Shown here in pieces: positions 8,139-16,342 of a DNA stretch of 37,223 nt. The position numbers were made by a program, and so were the translations under genes. Numbering within the stretch: the stretch's first letter is position 1; every line of letters begins with the position of its first letter. The notes beneath the pieces were generated by a model that did not search any database, was not told where the DNA came from, and worked only from the letters and a program-made list of their open reading frames with translations. The DNA is from an uncultured Clostridia bacterium (GTDB lineage: Bacteria; Bacillota; Clostridia; RUG12999), in contig CAMNSU010000015.1 of assembly GCA_946555455.1 (NCBI GenBank), forward strand, positions 1 to 37,223. The letters run 5' to 3'.

Positions 8139-8387
8139 ATGAACGAGAAGAAAGAACAAAAAAGCGAACAGAAAAAAGATACGAAAGGCACAGTGGGAAC
8201 GGAACAACTGGTGGCAGTAGCCAGTGTTTTAGCGGTTGCCATTGCTGACAATATGACAGAAGTACAGCTTGCGACCGTGACCAATTTGTTGCAGCTTGTC
8301 ACAGCGAATTTGCTTGCCATCACAGCGCAACGCGCGATTAACGACCGTCAGGGAATTGTGCTGCCGGATACAACCTTGTTTTTGTAG
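8139..8387 (+). CDS. Small protein of unknown function with an Ala/Leu-rich helical core
   Basis: The predicted product has 82 residues. A lysine/glutamate-rich N-terminus (to about residue 20) precedes a helical segment (GTEQLVAVASVLAVAIADNM, then LATVTNLLQLVTANLLAITA). Its rhythm resembles small clostridial proteins of the DUF6774 type, but I cannot confirm the family by eye. The segment is not hydrophobic enough throughout to call a membrane helix. I prefer the ATG at 8139, although its ribosome-binding site (GGGGTGCGGG) is poor; an in-frame ATG at 8103 would add 12 residues. It stands alone between a terminator and the miaB promoter, with a weak terminator downstream. Confidence 0.6.
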   Translation: MNEKKEQKSEQKKDTKGTVGTEQLVAVASVLAVAIADNMTEVQLATVTNLLQLVTANLLAITAQRAINDRQGIVLPDTTLFL

Positions 8388-8411
8388 CAGTTGCAGCTTT
8401 CCTAAAAATAG

Positions 8412-8450
8412 AGCCGGATTTTGTCTGATTTCTATGCAAAATAGGCTTTT
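8412..8450 (+). terminator. Weak terminator after the small unknown gene
   Basis: AGCC (8412-8415) and ATTTTG (8418-8423) pair with CAAAAT (8437-8442) and GGCT (8444-8447), with TTTT at 8447-8450. The stem is interrupted, so the call is moderate. Confidence 0.45.
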
Positions 8451-8464
8451 GTGCGCTTTTCCTC

Positions 8465-8493
8465 TTGAAAAATACATTTAAATTGTATATAAT
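8465..8493 (+). promoter_or_regulatory. Promoter of the miaB-mutS-division gene run
   Basis: TTGAAA (8465-8470), a 17-bp spacer and TATAAT (8488-8493) form a near-consensus promoter about 90 bp before miaB. I see no other equally strong promoter until beyond ileS. Confidence 0.8.
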
Positions 8494-8583
8494 ACTATAA
8501 TAGGACGATTATAGAATGCTTGTCATGTATCGTTAAACGGAAATTCCCCACTCTAAGGATGGATGTGTCGTTGAGAGGCGAGG

Positions 8584-10029
8584 GTGCAGAAAGGAATGCA
8601 TAAGGTGAATAACCGATTCAATATTTCGGAAGAATATATACAGCAGTGCCACGCAGCCATGCAGGAAGTCTATGGTATGTTTCAGCAATATCGGGAGGAA
8701 AGCGGACGGCAACTGCTTGCCTATACGCATGTTTACGGCTGCCAGCAAAACGTGGCGGATATGGAACTGCTGCGCGGTATGCTGGCGGAAATGGGATATG
8801 GGTTCACGGAAAAAGAAGGAGACGCGGATTTGATTTTGATGAACACCTGTGCAGTCCGTGAAGGCGCAGAATACCGGATTTACGGTAATCTGGGCGCACT
8901 CAAACGCTATAAAGAAAAAAACAAAGAGCTGCGTTTGGTGCTGTGCGGTTGCATGATGCAGGAGCCGCACGTGCTGGAATATATCCGGAACTCTTTTCCC
9001 TATGTGGATGTCGTATTTGGAACACATAATTTGGTTCATTTTCCGTGTCTGCTGCTGGAAAATCTGCGGCGGCGTAAACGGGTGATTGAGGTGCTGGAGG
9101 ACGCGGACGCCATTGCGGAAGGGTTCACTGTGAAGCGGGACAACCCCTATAGCGCGTCTGTTACCATCATGTCAGGTTGCAACAATTTTTGTTCCTATTG
9201 TATTGTACCCTATACCAGAGGTCGGGAAAAAAGCCGCGCGCCGGAACATATTTTGCAGGAGGTGCAGGAACTTGCGGCAAACGGCTGCAAGGAAGTGAAA
9301 CTGATTGGTCAAAACGTCAATTCCTATGGAAAAGATTTGGATTGCGGCGTGACATTTGCGCAGCTTTTACGCAAAATCAATGCGGTGGACGGTATCCGGC
9401 GCATTCAATTTATCACCTCCCACCCCAAAGATTTGAGCGATGAACTCATTTGTGCCATGGCGGAGTGTGAACACGTGTGCCGCAGTCTGCATTTACCGTT
9501 TCAAGCGGGCAACAACCGCATTTTAAAAGAGATGAACCGGAACTATACGAAGGAAGGATATCTGGAATTGGTGGGCAGAATCAAAGAAAAAATGCCGGAT
9601 ATCACGCTTACCACAGACGTTATTGTCGGCTTTCCGGGAGAAACCAAAGAGGAATTTGCCGACACGCTGGAGGTGATGCGGCAGGTGGAATTTGACGGTG
9701 TGTTTTCTTTTCTGTATTCCAAACGCAAAGGCACGCCCGCTGCGGACATGCCGGATTTGGTTTCCAAAGAAGAAAAACAAGAAAATTTTGAAGCGTTGCT
9801 GAAATTGCAGGAGGAAATCGGTTACCGCCGCAATCAGATATATGTCGGAAAAACTTGTGATGTGTTGGTAGAGGGGCCGAGCAAAAACGATTCTGCCATG
9901 ATGAGCGGCAGGTCGTTTCATGGGAAAATTGTACATTTTCCGGGAACGGAAGCGTTGACGGGAGAAATTGTTCCTGTGAAAATTCAACGTGCCAAAACCT
10001 TCTATTTAGTAGGAGAAAGAATAGAATAG
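8584..10029 (+). CDS. miaB: tRNA-2-methylthio-N6-dimethylallyladenosine synthase
   Basis: This radical-SAM methylthiotransferase adds the 2-methylthio group to i6A37 of tRNAs reading UNN codons, the step after MiaA, whose gene is four genes downstream. N-terminal cluster cysteines are in YGCQQN (Cys53), NTCAVRE (Cys89) and CGCM (Cys123). The radical-SAM triad is in SGCNNFCSYC (Cys199, Cys203, Cys206), followed by VPYTRGREKSR. A TRAM domain occupies roughly the last 65 residues. The length, about 480, is slightly above Escherichia coli MiaB owing to an N-terminal extension common in Firmicutes. The start is uncertain: GTG 8584 has GAGG 5 nt upstream, ATG 8596 has no properly spaced site, and GTG 8605 has AAAGGA 9 nt upstream. 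Confidence 0.94.
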   Translation: MQKGMHKVNNRFNISEEYIQQCHAAMQEVYGMFQQYREESGRQLLAYTHVYGCQQNVADMELLRGMLAEMGYGFTEKEGDADLILMNTCAVREGAEYRIYGNLGALKRYKEKNKELRLVLCGCMMQEPHVLEYIRNSFPYVDVVFGTHNLVHFPCLLLENLRRRKRVIEVLEDADAIAEGFTVKRDNPYSASVTIMSGCNNFCSYCIVPYTRGREKSRAPEHILQEVQELAANGCKEVKLIGQNVNSYGKDLDCGVTFAQLLRKINAVDGIRRIQFITSHPKDLSDELICAMAECEHVCRSLHLPFQAGNNRILKEMNRNYTKEGYLELVGRIKEKMPDITLTTDVIVGFPGETKEEFADTLEVMRQVEFDGVFSFLYSKRKGTPAADMPDLVSKEEKQENFEALLKLQEEIGYRRNQIYVGKTCDVLVEGPSKNDSAMMSGRSFHGKIVHFPGTEALTGEIVPVKIQRAKTFYLVGERIE

Positions 10030-10099
10030 GCGCAGTCCAAGTCCGTTTTGCGGACATAAATATATAAAGAGATAAAAAGAGAAATGGAGAAATGAAAAG

Positions 10100-10492
10100 A
10101 TGGAAGTTTTAGAACAAGCAAAATTATTGGGAAAAGCAATTGCAGATTCAGACATTTTTGTCACATTCAAAAATGCGGAAGCGGCATATTTGAGCGATTC
10201 TGCGGCGCAGGCGTTAACGCAGGAATATAATAAAAAGCGTGAGCAGCTTGCAAAACAGGCGGCGAAAGAAGACGTCACACCGCAGGAACTTTTGGAAGTG
10301 CGCAAACAAATCAATGCAGAATTTGAGAAACTGACAGAAAATGATGTGATTCGCAGATATGTCAACACAAAACAACAATTGGATGAAATGATGAACAAGG
10401 TGGACAGCGTGATTCGGTTTGAAGTCACAGGAGAAGAACAGACAGAGGGCGGCTGCAGCGGGAGTTGCGGAAGCTGCGGCGGCTGCCACTAA
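10100..10492 (+). CDS. YlbF/YmcA (RicF/RicA) family protein with a Cys-rich tail
   Basis: The 130-residue protein is mostly helical (about 1-110), with the YlbF-family pattern VLEQAKLLGKAIADSDIFVT, YNKKREQLAK and RRYVNTKQQLDEMMNKV. In Bacillus, YlbF, YmcA and YaaT form a complex that binds iron-sulfur clusters and acts on RNase Y-dependent mRNA maturation, competence, biofilm formation and sporulation. The gene lies between miaB and mutS, matching the Bacillus position of ymcA near the miaB homologue and mutS. The last 13 residues, GCSGSCGSCGGCH, hold four cysteines and a terminal histidine, suggesting a metal or cluster-binding tail. It begins 71 bp after miaB with no terminator between them. 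I cannot decide between a RicA and a RicF orthologue. Confidence 0.85.
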   Translation: MEVLEQAKLLGKAIADSDIFVTFKNAEAAYLSDSAAQALTQEYNKKREQLAKQAAKEDVTPQELLEVRKQINAEFEKLTENDVIRRYVNTKQQLDEMMNKVDSVIRFEVTGEEQTEGGCSGSCGSCGGCH

Positions 10493-10532
10493 ATCAGCTT
10501 TGCGAGATTAGCATATAGGGAGGAACATCTGC

Positions 10533-13139
10533 ATGGAACAATTCACACCAATGATGCAGCAATATTTCAGAATAAAAGAGCAATATCCGGACTGCATATT
10601 GTTTTACCGGCTGGGCGATTTTTATGAAATGTTTTTTGAGGACGCTGTCACGGTTTCCAAGGAACTGGAACTGACGCTGACCGGCAGAAGCTGCGGCAAA
10701 AAAGAACGGGCGCCTATGTGCGGCGTACCGTTTCACAGCGCAGACGGTTACGTTGCGCGGCTGGTGGAGCGCGGCTACAAGGTAGCGATTTGCGAACAAA
10801 TGCAGGACCCGAACACCACCAAAGGAATGGTGGAACGTGATGTTGTGCGTATTGTAACCGCCGGCACCATGACGGATGAAAATGTGCTGGAAGCGGCGCG
10901 CAACAACTTTTTGGCGTCTGTTTGCAAAGACGCAGAGGGCATGTTTGCGGCGGCGTTTGTAGACTATTCTACCGGTGAATTGTTTGTGACGCAGTTTAAC
11001 GACGACATTTATATGAATCTGCAAAACGAATTTGCGCGTTTCATGCCGTCGGAAGTGCTGTTTGCGGCAGATGTGTCCATTGACCGCAAGATATTTGACC
11101 TTGCTAATGAAACCATCGGCGCATATGTTTCCACAGGGTCGGAAGAATACTATGACCCTCACATTGCGCGGCGAGTAGTGCGGAAACAGTTTGGCGTGCA
11201 GTCTCTGACGGAACTGCACATGCCGGAAACCGGCCCGATGGCAAGCGCGGTCGGGTCGCTGATTTCCTATATTATTTATACGCAGAAAACCGATATTTCG
11301 CATATCAATCAGGTTCAAATATACAAAATCGGAGAATTTATGGATGTAGACCTCTCCACCAAACGGAATTTGGAACTGGTGCAAAATATGCACAGTAAAA
11401 ATAAGCGTGGTTCTCTGCTTTGGGTGCTGGATCAGACCAAAACGGCAATGGGGGCGCGGAACATGCGCAAATGGGTGGAACAGCCACTCATACATAGCGG
11501 AAAAATTCAAAGCAGACTGGACAGCGTGGAAGAACTGATTCAGAACATGCAGGTGAAAGCGGATGTGGAGGAAGCGCTTGCGTCCATTCGCGATATAGAG
11601 CGGCTGACGGGACGTATTGTCAGTAAATCGGCAAACGCCCGCGATTTGCGTGCGCTGGCGGATTCTCTGAAACCTTTGCCACAGCTTAAATTTGGGTTGT
11701 CGCGGTTTGAAACGCCCATGCTGCGCAAGTTATATGATGCGCTGGATTGTTTGGAGGATTTGTGTCAGATTTTAGACTATGGTATTGTGGAACAGCCGCC
11801 TGTCACGGTGCGGGAGGGCGGGATGCTCAAACAGGGCTATAGCGAACAGCTTGATGCTTACCGTGCGGCAACGACAGAAGGGAAAAAGTGGATTACGGAA
11901 CTGGAAAACAAGGAGAAAGAAAAGACCGGTATCAAAACGTTGAAAATTAAGTTTAACAGGGTCTTTGGCTATAATATTGAAGTGTCTAAGGGACAGCTTG
12001 ACAACGTACCCGACTATTATGTGCGCCGTCAGACGCTGGCAAACGGAGAGCGGTTTGTCACGCCGGAACTCAAAGAAATTGAAGAAAAGGTGCTGGGCGC
12101 GCAGGACAAAAGCATTCAGTTGGAATATGATTTATTCTGTGAAATGCGTGATACGGTGGCGCAGGCGCACAGCCGCGTACAAAAAAGTGCGCAGGTGATT
12201 GGGACGCTGGACTGCTTGGTGTCGCTGGCAAACGTTGCAATGCGGAACAATTATTGCAAACCGAAGGTGAACACCGGCGGAGAGATTTCCATTCGGGACG
12301 GACGGCATCCGGTGGTGGAACAGGTGTCAAAGGAATTGTTTGTGCCCAACGACACGTTTTTGGACGAACAGGAAAACCGGCTGGCAATCATCACAGGGCC
12401 TAACATGGCGGGAAAATCGACTTATATGCGGCAGGTGGCGCTGATTGTGCTGATGGCGCAAATAGGCAGCTATGTTCCGGCAGGCGAGGCGCAAATCGGG
12501 ATTGTGGACAAAATCTTCACACGCGTCGGCGCGTCAGATGATTTGACCATGGGACAAAGCACCTTCATGGTGGAAATGAGCGAAGTCGCCAACATTTTGA
12601 AAAATGCGACGCGGGAAAGCCTGATTATCTATGATGAAATCGGGCGCGGGACGAGTACATATGACGGCTTAGCAATTGCGTGGTCTGTGCTGGAGTATAC
12701 GGTAGATCAAAAGAAATGCGGTGCGAAAACGCTGTTTGCAACGCACTACCATGAACTGACCGGACTAGAGGACGTGATGGACGGCGTGAAAAACTATTGT
12801 GTTGCCGTGAAAGAACGCGGAGAGGATATCATTTTCCTGCGTAAAATCATTCAAGGCAGCGCCGACCACAGTTACGGTATCGAGGTTGCCAAACTGGCGG
12901 GCGTACCGGAGCAGGTGATTCGCCGCGGGAAAGAAATTCTGGCGGGACTGGAAGATGAAAATAAACAGGTGGAAATTAAACATGCAGGGCGGAAACCGGC
13001 GTCCGGCGCGGACGGACAAGTGAGCATGGACATGCTGCCGGGACAGGAAGCATTGGAAAAGCTGAAAAAGATAAATATTGATACATTAACGCCCATTGAA
13101 GCGCTCGGCATGTTGCACGAACTGAAGCAAATGCTGTAA
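10533..13139 (+). CDS. mutS: DNA mismatch repair ATPase MutS
   Basis: This is a full-length MutS of 868 residues. The N-terminal mismatch-recognition domain carries GDFYEMFFEDA, in which the Phe-x-Glu wedge (Phe and Glu of FYE) contacts mispaired bases. Connector, lever and clamp domains fill the middle. The C-terminal ATPase has Walker A GPNMAGKS (622-629), a Walker B/signature segment at YDEIGRGTST and ATHYHEL. The protein binds mispairs as a dimer and recruits MutL, encoded 22 bp downstream. Its start follows AGGGAGGAAC. It sits in the miaB-initiated run, so tRNA modification and mismatch repair are likely co-expressed. Confidence 0.97.
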   Translation: MEQFTPMMQQYFRIKEQYPDCILFYRLGDFYEMFFEDAVTVSKELELTLTGRSCGKKERAPMCGVPFHSADGYVARLVERGYKVAICEQMQDPNTTKGMVERDVVRIVTAGTMTDENVLEAARNNFLASVCKDAEGMFAAAFVDYSTGELFVTQFNDDIYMNLQNEFARFMPSEVLFAADVSIDRKIFDLANETIGAYVSTGSEEYYDPHIARRVVRKQFGVQSLTELHMPETGPMASAVGSLISYIIYTQKTDISHINQVQIYKIGEFMDVDLSTKRNLELVQNMHSKNKRGSLLWVLDQTKTAMGARNMRKWVEQPLIHSGKIQSRLDSVEELIQNMQVKADVEEALASIRDIERLTGRIVSKSANARDLRALADSLKPLPQLKFGLSRFETPMLRKLYDALDCLEDLCQILDYGIVEQPPVTVREGGMLKQGYSEQLDAYRAATTEGKKWITELENKEKEKTGIKTLKIKFNRVFGYNIEVSKGQLDNVPDYYVRRQTLANGERFVTPELKEIEEKVLGAQDKSIQLEYDLFCEMRDTVAQAHSRVQKSAQVIGTLDCLVSLANVAMRNNYCKPKVNTGGEISIRDGRHPVVEQVSKELFVPNDTFLDEQENRLAIITGPNMAGKSTYMRQVALIVLMAQIGSYVPAGEAQIGIVDKIFTRVGASDDLTMGQSTFMVEMSEVANILKNATRESLIIYDEIGRGTSTYDGLAIAWSVLEYTVDQKKCGAKTLFATHYHELTGLEDVMDGVKNYCVAVKERGEDIIFLRKIIQGSADHSYGIEVAKLAGVPEQVIRRGKEILAGLEDENKQVEIKHAGRKPASGADGQVSMDMLPGQEALEKLKKINIDTLTPIEALGMLHELKQML

Positions 13140-13161
13140 ACAAAGAAAAGGACTGATACAA

Positions 13162-15144
13162 ATGATTCAGGTACTGGACAGTACGCTGTCAAACATGATT
13201 GCAGCGGGGGAAGTCGTAGAACGTCCCATGTCCGTTGTTAAGGAATTGTGTGAAAATGCAATTGACGCCGGCGCGACGGCAATCACCGTGGAAATCAGCG
13301 GCGGCGGGCTGGAGATGATGCGCGTCAGCGATAATGGCAGCGGTATCGCGCCGGAGGAAGTGGAAACGGCATTTTTATGCCATGCCACCAGCAAAATCAG
13401 CAAACCGGACGATTTAACGGAAATCCGCACGCTGGGATTCCGTGGCGAAGCGCTTGCCAGCATTTGCGCAGTGGCGCGGGTGGAGATTCAAACCAAAGCC
13501 TATGGCTATGACTTGGGCGCGGCGTGCCGTTTGGAGGCGGGCGAGGTGATTTACCGCGAGGAGACAGGCTGCGCACAGGGAACAGTCATCACGGTGCGGG
13601 ATTTGTTTTTTAACACGCCTGCACGCAAAAAATTCCTGCGTAAGGACTATACGGAAGCGGGATATATTGAAGAATCGGTACGCAAACTATCGCTGGCACA
13701 TCCGGAAATTTCGTTCCGCTATATCAATGAACGGAAAGAAAAAATTTTTACGCCCGGCGACGCGCGGCTGGAAAATGCGGCGCTGTGCCTGTATGGTAAA
13801 GAAGTGGCGCGGGAACTGCTGCCGGTACGCAATGATTATGAAGGCGTTCGGGTGGAAGGGCTGGTCGGCAATATATCCCTATATAAGAAAAACAGAAGTA
13901 TGCAGACGTTTTTTGTCAACAACCGCTGCATTGTGAACCGTGCCATGGCGGCGGCGCTGGAGGAAGCCTATAAAGGGCTGCTTGCGGGCGGTTGTTTTCC
14001 AGTTGCAATGATTAAATTGTTTGTAGACCCTGCCAGTGTGGATGTGAATGTACATCCGGCAAAGTTGGAGGTCAAATTTGTCAACGAAAGCGCGGTCTAT
14101 AAAGCAGTATATTGGGCGGTAAAAAACGCAATATCAGCGCAAAAAATTACGCCAATGCTCAGCGTTCAGCCGGAAACGGCAGTGCAGGAAAAGACGGAGC
14201 AGCCGCGGGATATACCGCAGCCGCAGCAGGACAAGCCGCCTGTGCAGCGTGTACGCGAAACATTGCCGCTGCAAAAATATATGGAGCCGCCGCAACCGCA
14301 TATTCCGGCGGAGCCTTCTGCAGAGACAGTACATATGGTGCGGGAGGAAACGACGCCGTCGCGGCGTATGGATCCTGCATTGCAGCAAACCTTAGCGGCT
14401 TTTTTGGAAGAACAGCAACAGCCAAAGGAAACGGTGAAAACAGACGAACAGGGCATAGAGCCGCCGAAAAAAGATAATGCTCCGCCGCCGGAAACGGACA
14501 AAGCAGAAAAGCCGGCAGCCGCCGCGGAAGAAAAAGTACAGCAGACGGGGCTGTCGCTGGAACAATTGCATGATTACCGTGTGATTGGACAGTTGTTTGC
14601 GACCTATATTTTAATAGAACAAAACGGAAAACTGATTATCATTGACCAACATGCGGCGCATGAACGGTTGATTTATGAACGGCTGGTTCAGCAGCGCGGA
14701 AAACGTGCAATCGCACCGCAGCAGTTGCTCCTGCCGGAAGTTGTAACGCTCACGCCGGTGGAAAAAGGATTTGTGCTGGAAAATCTTTCGCTGCTTGAAG
14801 AATTGGGGTTTGAAGCGGAGGATTTCGGCAGCGGCGATGTGGCGCTGCGCAGCGTTCCGGCGGAGGTGGAAACGGAATGCATTTCCGACATGTTCATGGA
14901 AGTCGTGACGCTGGGCATGAAAAATGCAAACAGTTTAACGCCGGAGGTGCAGGAGCGTATGCTCTATACAGTGGCGTGCCGTGCGGCAATCAAGGCAAGC
15001 AAAATTTTGACGCAGCAGGAAATGGAACAGTTGGTGGACGAGGTGCTGAAAACGCCGAATACATTAACTTGTCCGCACGGACGACCTGTGACAGTGGCGC
15101 TGGACAAGACATTTATGGAAAAATTGTTTAAACGTAAATTATAG
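13162..15144 (+). CDS. mutL: DNA mismatch repair endonuclease MutL
   Basis: MutL of 660 residues. The N-terminal GHKL ATPase (about 1-330) has ELCENAIDAGA, DNGSGI and LGFRGEALASI. A proline/glutamine/glutamate-rich linker covers roughly 335-465. The C-terminal dimerisation domain carries the endonuclease motif DQHAAHERLIYE starting at Asp495, plus ACRAAIKASK and CPHGRPV, so it should nick DNA itself, as in bacteria without MutH. The start at 13162 follows AAAGGA, 22 bp after mutS. The repeat-rich linker also gives long open frames in other registers, which I treated as shadows. Confidence 0.96.
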   Translation: MIQVLDSTLSNMIAAGEVVERPMSVVKELCENAIDAGATAITVEISGGGLEMMRVSDNGSGIAPEEVETAFLCHATSKISKPDDLTEIRTLGFRGEALASICAVARVEIQTKAYGYDLGAACRLEAGEVIYREETGCAQGTVITVRDLFFNTPARKKFLRKDYTEAGYIEESVRKLSLAHPEISFRYINERKEKIFTPGDARLENAALCLYGKEVARELLPVRNDYEGVRVEGLVGNISLYKKNRSMQTFFVNNRCIVNRAMAAALEEAYKGLLAGGCFPVAMIKLFVDPASVDVNVHPAKLEVKFVNESAVYKAVYWAVKNAISAQKITPMLSVQPETAVQEKTEQPRDIPQPQQDKPPVQRVRETLPLQKYMEPPQPHIPAEPSAETVHMVREETTPSRRMDPALQQTLAAFLEEQQQPKETVKTDEQGIEPPKKDNAPPPETDKAEKPAAAAEEKVQQTGLSLEQLHDYRVIGQLFATYILIEQNGKLIIIDQHAAHERLIYERLVQQRGKRAIAPQQLLLPEVVTLTPVEKGFVLENLSLLEELGFEAEDFGSGDVALRSVPAEVETECISDMFMEVVTLGMKNANSLTPEVQERMLYTVACRAAIKASKILTQQEMEQLVDEVLKTPNTLTCPHGRPVTVALDKTFMEKLFKRKL

Positions 15145-15166
15145 GAAAGGCGTGTGGGAAAGGCTT

Positions 15167-16084
15167 ATGATACCACTACTGGTCATTGGCGGACCGACGG
15201 CAAGCGGCAAAACAGCGGTGGGAATCCGGTTGGCAAAGCTGTTAGATGGGGAAATTGTTTCGGCGGACTCCATGCAAGTCTACCGTCATATGGACATTGG
15301 AACAGCGAAACCGAATTTGGCGGAGCGGGACGGGATTGTTCATCATTTGCTGGATATCGTGGAGCCGACGGAAAATTTTTCGCTGGCGCAGTATGTGCCG
15401 TTGGCGCACCAAACAATTGAAGAAATCCACGCGCGTGGGAAACTGCCTATTTTGGTGGGCGGAACAGGATTATATATCGATACGGTGGTACAAAACATCA
15501 AACTCAGCGAGCAGGAGAAAGAAGCGGGAGCGGTGCGGGAAAAACTTATGCAGCAAGTGGAGGAGAAGGGCAGCGCATGGCTGCATGATTATTTAGAAAA
15601 AATAGACCCGCAGAGCGCCGCAAAGATTCATGAAAATAATGTGAAACGGCTGGTGCGTGCGGTGGAGGTCTATGAACTGACAGGCGTTACCATGAGTGAG
15701 CACAACCGTCGAAGCCGTTTGGAACCGCCGCGCTACCGAACGTATTACATGGCGCTGGAACATGAGAGAGAGACGCTTTATGACAGAATTGACCGGCGGG
15801 TGGACGTTATGATGCAGCAAGGGCTTTTGACAGAGGTGCAGCAGTGCGTGGCACTGGGCGCCGGACGGCAGCACACCAGTATGCAGGCGATTGGATACCG
15901 CCAGATGTTAGATTATTTGGAGGGCAACAGTTCTTTGGAGGAGGCGGTAGACAAAATCAAACAGGAAAGCCGCCGGTATGCCAAACGGCAGTTGACGTGG
16001 TTCCGGCGCAGTGCACAGCATTGGACAAAGCCGGAGGAACTGCGGGAAGAGGAAATCATAAAATGGGCGAAAGGTGAGGGATAA
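15167..16084 (+). CDS. miaA: tRNA dimethylallyltransferase
   Basis: The 305-residue enzyme transfers a dimethylallyl group to N6 of A37 in tRNAs reading UNN codons, making the substrate of MiaB encoded upstream. The P-loop GGPTASGKT is at 8-16. The tRNA-binding signature DSMQVYRHMDIGTAKP follows, and LVGGTGLYIDTVV is also typical. I chose the ATG at 15167 because MIPLLVIGGPTASGKT matches the family N-terminus; an in-frame GTG at 15152 with AGGA 5 nt upstream is the alternative. The gene begins 22 bp after mutL and ends 3 bp before hfq. Confidence 0.95.
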   Translation: MIPLLVIGGPTASGKTAVGIRLAKLLDGEIVSADSMQVYRHMDIGTAKPNLAERDGIVHHLLDIVEPTENFSLAQYVPLAHQTIEEIHARGKLPILVGGTGLYIDTVVQNIKLSEQEKEAGAVREKLMQQVEEKGSAWLHDYLEKIDPQSAAKIHENNVKRLVRAVEVYELTGVTMSEHNRRSRLEPPRYRTYYMALEHERETLYDRIDRRVDVMMQQGLLTEVQQCVALGAGRQHTSMQAIGYRQMLDYLEGNSSLEEAVDKIKQESRRYAKRQLTWFRRSAQHWTKPEELREEEIIKWAKGEG

Positions 16085-16087
16085 AAC

Positions 16088-16318
16088 ATGAGAAATGGAA
16101 TCAATTTGCAGGATACGCTGCTCAATCAGGCACGGAAAGAGAATATTCCGGTAACGGTGTTTTTATTAAATGGGTTTCAAATTCGCGGTGTGATTCGTGG
16201 GTTTGACAATTATTGTATACTGATAGATTCAGAGGGAAAACAGCAACTGATATACAAACATGCAATTTCCACTTTGATACCGGCGAAAACAATTTCAGTC
16301 ATGGATGCAAAAGAATAG
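16088..16318 (+). CDS. hfq: RNA chaperone Hfq
   Basis: This is a 76-residue hexameric Sm-like RNA chaperone. Nearly every family landmark is present: [37 protein letters not shown] (Sm1) and [12 protein letters not shown] (Sm2 with the YKH motif). Hfq binds U-rich and A-rich RNAs; its importance in Firmicutes varies between species. The protein has almost no C-terminal tail, the usual form in Gram-positive bacteria. The miaA-hfq pair is widely conserved. A HlyD-like gene follows after 24 bp. Confidence 0.97.
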   Translation: MRNGINLQDTLLNQARKENIPVTVFLLNGFQIRGVIRGFDNYCILIDSEGKQQLIYKHAISTLIPAKTISVMDAKE

Positions 16319-16342
16319 AACGCTTGAAGGAGGAATGCTTCC

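Noticed and set aside
10494-11510. 338-codon minus-strand frame opposite mutS
   Set aside because: Same kind of antisense shadow. mutS on the plus strand is complete with all motifs.
14112-14477. Alanine-rich alternative frame inside mutL
   Set aside because: It arises from the repetitive Pro/Gln/Glu linker of MutL read out of frame; the true frame is intact through this stretch.
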